Shown: positions 60,004-64,000 of the stretch, one piece after another
Numbering within the stretch: the stretch's first letter is position 1
Layout: each line of letters opens with the position of its first letter
Source of the DNA: Bradyrhizobium xenonodulans
GTDB taxonomy: Bacteria > Pseudomonadota > Alphaproteobacteria > Rhizobiales > Xanthobacteraceae
NCBI RefSeq assembly: GCF_027594865.1
Contig: NZ_CP089391.1
Span: forward strand, 1,332,501 to 1,396,500
Direction of reading: 5' to 3'
DNA: 64,000 bases
Notes under the pieces: generated by a model
The model's database searches: none
What the model saw: the letters and a program-made list of their open reading frames with translations, nothing else
Told to the model about the DNA's origin: nothing
Translations under genes and position numbers: made by a program

Positions 60004-60090
60004 CGTCATTGCGAGGAGCCCTTGCGACGAAGCAATCCAGACTATCACCGCGGAGGGATTCTGGATTGCTTCGCTGCGCTCGCAATGACG
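60004..60090. repeat. CGTCATTGCGAG palindromic repeat, copy 3 (opposite orientation)
   Basis: Same nested inverted repeat as 31698-31784 but reversed: the GGAGCCCTTGCGAC side is now on the left. Inner arms GAAGCAATCCAG / CTGGATTGCTTC are intact. Lies between the decarboxylase gene and the MaoC-like gene, both on the reverse strand. Confidence 0.9.
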
Positions 60091-60109
60091 AGGAGGAGAC
60101 AGCGGCGGT

Positions 60110-60961
60110 CTACCACACCGCCGTGCCCTTCATCGTCGGCTGTCCCTCCGCATTCGCGGTCCACAGCTCCATGCCATCAGCGGTCTCGTTGGCGTTGATG
60201 GAGAACTCGGTGCCCTCGAACAGCGGCTGCACGCCGCGATAGGTAAACTTCTTCGGCGCCTTGCCGCCGCGCAGCTTCGCCGCCAGCTCGATGATGAGCG
60301 CCGCCTGCAGCGGCCCATGGAAGATCAGGCCCGGATAGCCCTCGACCTTGGTGACGTAGTCGCGGTCGTAATGAATGCGGTGGCCGTTGAAGGTCAGCGC
60401 GGAATAACGAAACAGCAGCACGGGATCGGAGACATGGCTCTCACGGTGCTGCGCCTTCGGCGGCGGAGGCAGGGCCTTGGTGCCAGCCGGCGCGCCGGTC
60501 GTCATCTCGCGATAGACGATGTCCTGCCGCTCGCGGATGGCGATGCCGCGCGGCGAGGAGATGCTGTGCTCGACCGAGACGAAGCACAGCGTGCCGGTCG
60601 ATCCCGTCTTCACCTGCACGTCGGCGATCCGCGAGGTCCGCGTCGATTCATCGCCAACCTGCAACGGCTGCAAAAACTCGATCTCGCCGCCGGCCCACAT
60701 CCGGCGCGGCAGCGGCACCGGCGGCAGGAAGCCGCCGCGGGTCGGATGACCGTCGGGCCCGAGCATCGACATTGGAAATACCGGCTGCGCCAGGCACCAG
60801 TGCACCGTGAACGGCGCGGCGTCACCATTCTTGGGTTCGCCGACGTCCTGGAACAGCGTCGCGCGCAGACCCATGACGAGCTGCGCGGTGACGGTGTCGG
60901 TGGCCTCCGTGCTGCGGCCGATCCATTGCCGCAAATGATCGATGTCGAGCTTCTCGGTCAT
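60110..60961 (-). CDS. MaoC/FAS1-like double-hotdog hydratase
   Basis: 283 residues with two hotdog regions. The C-terminal half contains LLFRYSALTFNGHRIHYDRD, the conserved segment of mesaconyl-CoA/itaconyl-CoA hydratase-type proteins; the N-terminal FAS1-like part has PVFPMSMLGPDGHP. It should hydrate a 2-enoyl-CoA. It follows a CoA-transferase by 15 bp on the same strand, and the operon also contains an acyl-CoA dehydrogenase, as in itaconate-type clusters. Confidence 0.85.
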   Translation of the reverse strand: MTEKLDIDHLRQWIGRSTEATDTVTAQLVMGLRATLFQDVGEPKNGDAAPFTVHWCLAQPVFPMSMLGPDGHPTRGGFLPPVPLPRRMWAGGEIEFLQPLQVGDESTRTSRIADVQVKTGSTGTLCFVSVEHSISSPRGIAIRERQDIVYREMTTGAPAGTKALPPPPKAQHRESHVSDPVLLFRYSALTFNGHRIHYDRDYVTKVEGYPGLIFHGPLQAALIIELAAKLRGGKAPKKFTYRGVQPLFEGTEFSINANETADGMELWTANAEGQPTMKGTAVW

Positions 60962-60976
60962 GACGCCTTGCTCTTG

Positions 60977-62074
60977 TTACTTCTGGGGCTTTTCGCCGAT
61001 CGCGGGCACAGCGCCGTAAGCGCGGGTCTCGCCGACGATGATCGGCGCCGGCGCGGGATAGCTGACGCGGCCGTTGGGCGTGTCCACCTCGATCCGTCTG
61101 AGATGCGGGTGGTTGGTGAGGTCGGCCATGGTGTTGACCTCGGCGAAGGCGATGTCGGCGTCCGACAGCCGCTTGAGCAACTCGTCGCGCGTCATCTTGC
61201 CGAAGGCCTCCGCGACCGTTGTGTCGGTGAAATCGCGGTTGCGCACGCGCTCGACCATGTTGGCGACGCGGGGATCGGCGGGCAGGTCCGGCTGGTCCAG
61301 CACCTTGACGCACAGCGTCTTCCATTCGCGCTCGCTCTGGATCGAGATCAGGATGTCCTTGCCGTCCTTCGAGGTGAACACGCCATAGGGTGCGATCGAG
61401 GGATGGCGCAGCCCCATGCGCTTGGGCGGATTGCCGGCTTCGGAGTTGAGCAGCGGCACGGTGCACCAGTCCGCCATCACGTCGAACATGGAGATGCGGA
61501 TATCCGCGCCCTTGCCGGTGCGGCCGCGCCCGATCAGCGCTTCCAGGATCGCCGCATGCGCAGTGGCGCCGGTCGCGACATCGACAATCGACATGCCGAC
61601 GCGCGAGGCGCCATCAGGATTGCCGGTGATCGAGGCGAGGCCGCTCTCGGCCTGGATCAGGAGGTCGTAGGCCTTGCGGTGCGCGTAGGGGCCCTCGTCG
61701 CCATAACCGGTGATCGTGCAGGAGATCAGCTTCGGATAGTCCTTCAGCAGCCGCTCGCGTGAGAAGCCGAGCTTGTCCATCGAGCCCGGCTTGAGGTTCT
61801 GGATCAGCACGTCGGCGCTCGCGATCAGCTTTTCCAGCTCGGCGCAGCCTTCCTTCGTCGCGAGATCGACCACGGCGGATTGCTTGCCGCGGTTGAGCCA
61901 CACAAAATAGCTGCTCTGGCCCTTGGCCGCCGCGTCATAGCCGCGGGCGAAATCGCCTTCGGGCCGCTCGATCTTGATCACCTCCGCGCCGGCATCCGCC
62001 AGCCGCGACGAGCAGAACGGCGCGGCGACCGCCTGCTCGACCGCAATCACCCTGATCCCGTCCAATGCTCCCAT
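60977..62074 (-). CDS. Class III CoA-transferase (itaconate/mesaconate type candidate)
   Basis: 365 residues, CaiB/BaiF fold: RVIAVEQAVAAPFCSSRLAD, GAEVIKIERPEGDFARGYD, catalytic Asp in RKAYDLLIQAESG. It transfers CoA to a carboxylate. The upstream acyl-CoA dehydrogenase gene ends 9 bp before it, and the MaoC-like gene follows. The order resembles the ict-ich core of itaconate catabolism, but citramalyl-CoA lyase is not in the window, so the substrate remains open. Confidence 0.88.
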   Translation of the reverse strand: MGALDGIRVIAVEQAVAAPFCSSRLADAGAEVIKIERPEGDFARGYDAAAKGQSSYFVWLNRGKQSAVVDLATKEGCAELEKLIASADVLIQNLKPGSMDKLGFSRERLLKDYPKLISCTITGYGDEGPYAHRKAYDLLIQAESGLASITGNPDGASRVGMSIVDVATGATAHAAILEALIGRGRTGKGADIRISMFDVMADWCTVPLLNSEAGNPPKRMGLRHPSIAPYGVFTSKDGKDILISIQSEREWKTLCVKVLDQPDLPADPRVANMVERVRNRDFTDTTVAEAFGKMTRDELLKRLSDADIAFAEVNTMADLTNHPHLRRIEVDTPNGRVSYPAPAPIIVGETRAYGAVPAIGEKPQK

Positions 62075-62083
62075 GATCCGGCC

Positions 62084-63253
62084 TCAGTACGAGCGGGGCA
62101 TGCCGAGCACATGCTCGGCGACAAAGGACAGCACGAGGTTGGTCGAGATCGGCGCTACCTGATAGAGCCGTGTCTCGCGGAATTTGCGCTCGACGTCGTA
62201 TTCTTCGGCAAAGCCGAAGCCGCCATGGGTCTGGATGCAGGCATTCGCCGCTTCCCAGGACGCATCCGCCGCCAGCATCTTGGCCATGTTGGCCTCCGCG
62301 CCGCAGTCGAGCCCGGCCTCGTATTTGCGCGTCGCTTCCTTCACCATCAACTCGGCCGCGCGCATCGAGGCGTAGGCCTTGGCGATCGGGAACTGAATGC
62401 CCTGGTTCTGGCCGATCGGCCGGCCAAACACGCTGCGCTCCTTCGCATAGTTCGTCGCCTTCGCGATGAACCACTTCGCGTCGCCGACGCACTCGGCCGC
62501 GATCAAAATGCGCTCGGCATTCATGCCGGAGAGGATGTAGCGAAAGCCCTTACCTTCCTCGCCGATCAGATTCTCCGCCGGCACCTTCATGTCGGTAAAA
62601 AACACTTCGGTGGTGGCGTGGTTCATCATGGTGCGGATCGGGCGGATCTCGAGGCCGTTGTTCTTGGCTTCGCGCATGTCGACGATGAAGACCGACAGAC
62701 CGTCGGTGCGCTTCTTGGCCTGCTCCTTCGGCGTGGTGCGCGCAAGCAGCACCATCAGGTCGGAATGCTCGGCGCGGCTGGTCCAGATCTTCTGACCGTT
62801 GACGATGTAGCTGTCGTTGCCGTCCTCGCGCGCAAAAGTCTTCAGCGAAGAAGTGTCGGTGCCGCTGGTCGGCTCGGTGACGCCGAAGGCCTGAAGCCGC
62901 AATTCGCCGCTGGCGATCTTCGGCAGATACTTCGCCTTCTGCTCGGCATTGCCGTGCCGCAGCACCGTGCCCATCGTGTACATCTGGGCGTGGCAGCCGC
63001 CGCCGTTGCAGCCTGCGCGCTGGATCTCCTCGAGGATCGCCGCCGCGGCGGACAGCTTCAGGCCCGCGCCGCCATATTCCTCGGGGATCAGCACCGAGAG
63101 ATAGCCGGCCTGCGTCAGTGCATCGACGAAGGTCTTGGGATAGGCCATCTCGCGATCGAGCTTGCGCCAGTATTCGCCGGGAAACTGCGCGCAGAGTTTT
63201 GCGACGGCTTCGCGGATGTCGGCGTAGTCTTCGGTGTGGTGGTCTTCACTCAT
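62084..63253 (-). CDS. Acyl-CoA dehydrogenase
   Basis: 389 residues: QAFGVTEPTSGTDTSSLKT, GQKIWTSRAEHSD and QTHGGFGFAEEYDVERKFRE. FAD-dependent oxidation of an acyl-CoA, electrons to ETF. First gene of the operon that continues with CoA-transferase and MaoC-like hydratase. Divergent from a LysR gene, which is the likely regulator. The substrate is unknown, but a short or branched dicarboxyl-CoA would fit the neighbours. Confidence 0.9.
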   Translation of the reverse strand: MSEDHHTEDYADIREAVAKLCAQFPGEYWRKLDREMAYPKTFVDALTQAGYLSVLIPEEYGGAGLKLSAAAAILEEIQRAGCNGGGCHAQMYTMGTVLRHGNAEQKAKYLPKIASGELRLQAFGVTEPTSGTDTSSLKTFAREDGNDSYIVNGQKIWTSRAEHSDLMVLLARTTPKEQAKKRTDGLSVFIVDMREAKNNGLEIRPIRTMMNHATTEVFFTDMKVPAENLIGEEGKGFRYILSGMNAERILIAAECVGDAKWFIAKATNYAKERSVFGRPIGQNQGIQFPIAKAYASMRAAELMVKEATRKYEAGLDCGAEANMAKMLAADASWEAANACIQTHGGFGFAEEYDVERKFRETRLYQVAPISTNLVLSFVAEHVLGMPRSY

Positions 63254-63334
63254 GGCGTTTCCTGTTCGGTGCAGCAGTCAAGATAACGCCGGCCGATCCT
63301 CTGGCGTTGTGAAAACAATGCCAGCCCCCTATGC

Positions 63335-63354
63335 TCATTTGCTATAGCGTATGA
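63335..63354. promoter_or_regulatory. Candidate LysR-type binding site
   Basis: TCAT-N2-GCTATAGC-N2-ATGA, an interrupted 20-bp palindrome midway between the divergent acyl-CoA dehydrogenase and lysR starts. It includes T-N11-A spacing expected for LysR proteins. Confidence 0.45.
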
Positions 63355-63378
63355 AGTAGCCTTCGAGGATTGGCAAGC

Positions 63379-64000
63379 ATGGATTTCCGGCAGCTCAGGA
63401 CCTTCAGTTGCGTGGCCGAGCTCGGCAGTCTGAGCAAGGCCTCCGACACGTTGCGCGTGGCGCAGCCGGCGCTCTCCAGGCAGATCAAGCTGCTGGAACA
63501 CGAGCTGCGCACCGAGTTGTTCACTCGCAACGGCCGCGGCATGGTGCTGACCGAGGCCGGGCGCCTCCTGCTGGCGCGCACCTCCGGCATCGTGCGGCAG
63601 ATCGACCAGATCCGCGACGACATCCAGTCGGCCAAGGGGCCGCCGTCCGGGCAGGTCGTGCTTGGTCTCGTTCCAACCGTGAGCTGCGTGCTGTCGGCGC
63701 GCTTCGCGCGGCGCTGCGTCGAAAAATTCCCCGGCATCTCGCTGCGCATCGTCGAGAGCTACAGCGGCCATCTGGTCGAATGGCTGCATCGCGGCGAGAT
63801 GGACCTTGCCATCCTCTATGGCCGCTCCGCCGATCTGCATCTCAACGTCGAGAGCCTCGGCCGCGACAATATCGTCGCGGTCGGCCCGCGCGACTGCGGC
63901 CTTGCGCGCAGGAAGAGCGTCGAGATCGGCTGGCTGCTGCGGCAGCGGCTGGTGCTGCCCAGTCATTCGCACGGTCTCCGCGCGCTGATCGAGCACGCCG
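63379..64000 (+). CDS. LysR family transcriptional regulator, 3' end cut by window
   Basis: At least 207 residues are visible. The N-terminal helix-turn-helix is clear (MDFRQLRTFSCVAELGSLSK, RVAQPALSRQIKLLE), followed by the start of the effector-binding domain (GQVVLGLVPTVSC). It is divergent from the acyl-CoA dehydrogenase/CoA-transferase/MaoC operon and probably controls it. The C-terminal third is outside the window. Confidence 0.92.
   Translation, partial: MDFRQLRTFSCVAELGSLSKASDTLRVAQPALSRQIKLLEHELRTELFTRNGRGMVLTEAGRLLLARTSGIVRQIDQIRDDIQSAKGPPSGQVVLGLVPTVSCVLSARFARRCVEKFPGISLRIVESYSGHLVEWLHRGEMDLAILYGRSADLHLNVESLGRDNIVAVGPRDCGLARRKSVEIGWLLRQRLVLPSHSHGLRALIEHA

Overview
The window is high-GC, densely coded chromosomal DNA of an alphaproteobacterium, most likely Bradyrhizobium. 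The best marker is a 999-residue PutA lacking an N-terminal DNA-binding domain, beside a divergent Lrp-type putR; its sequence closely resembles my recollection of the structurally characterised B. japonicum/diazoefficiens enzyme. Other pointers are the wealth of acyl-CoA genes, SorAB sulfite dehydrogenase, a CyaC-type cyclase and several families of palindromic intergenic repeats. I saw no rRNA, tRNA, CRISPR array, transposase, integrase or phage gene. The species assignment is inferred by eye.

Layout. 0-2.5 kb: start of a GFA-family gene, a tautomerase gene divergent from a TetR regulator over twin operators, and two small Cys-motif proteins. 2.7-10.5 kb: a Cache chemoreceptor, a racemase-fold protein without its catalytic cysteines, a single-chain biotin-dependent acyl-CoA carboxylase and an AcoR-like sigma-54 activator. 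10.6-20.5 kb: flavin reductase plus luciferase-like monooxygenase, DgoK/DgoA, pyruvate:quinone oxidoreductase, a duplicated four-helix membrane protein, a double-hotdog thioesterase, an amidase and a cyanuric acid hydrolase. 20.8-31.7 kb: Tex, a Gly/His-rich exported protein, a two-component pair, a LuxR/pseudo-HtrA operon, a Tat-type VOC protein, a DapA-family lyase and a form II CoxL-like protein. 31.8-40.4 kb: two acyl-CoA dehydrogenases plus enoyl-CoA hydratase, LemA and two TPM proteins, a membrane-anchored coiled-coil protein and a large exported one-heme protein. 40.4-50.5 kb: GST, CoA-transferase, PutA/PutR, cold-shock protein, SorAB and the cyclase. 50.7-64 kb: a GT39-type membrane protein, YcjF/YcjX, a hemolysin III protein, two SDRs around a MarR regulator with a 25-bp operator, a benzoylformate decarboxylase-like enzyme, a MaoC/CoA-transferase/acyl-CoA dehydrogenase operon and a divergent LysR gene cut by the window end.

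Together the genes describe a metabolic generalist: proline to glutamate, galactonate by the De Ley-Doudoroff route, sulfite oxidation, pyruvate to acetate, opening of s-triazine rings, and several acid pathways that run through CoA esters. Most catabolic units carry a regulator next door. The least explained unit is the translationally coupled pseudo-HtrA/LuxR pair that converges on a two-component system whose kinase has almost no extracytoplasmic sensor. A second theme is the intergenic repeats: in at least two places they have become part of genes, giving a start codon to a TPM-domain protein and the C-terminal tail and stop codon to the GT39 protein.
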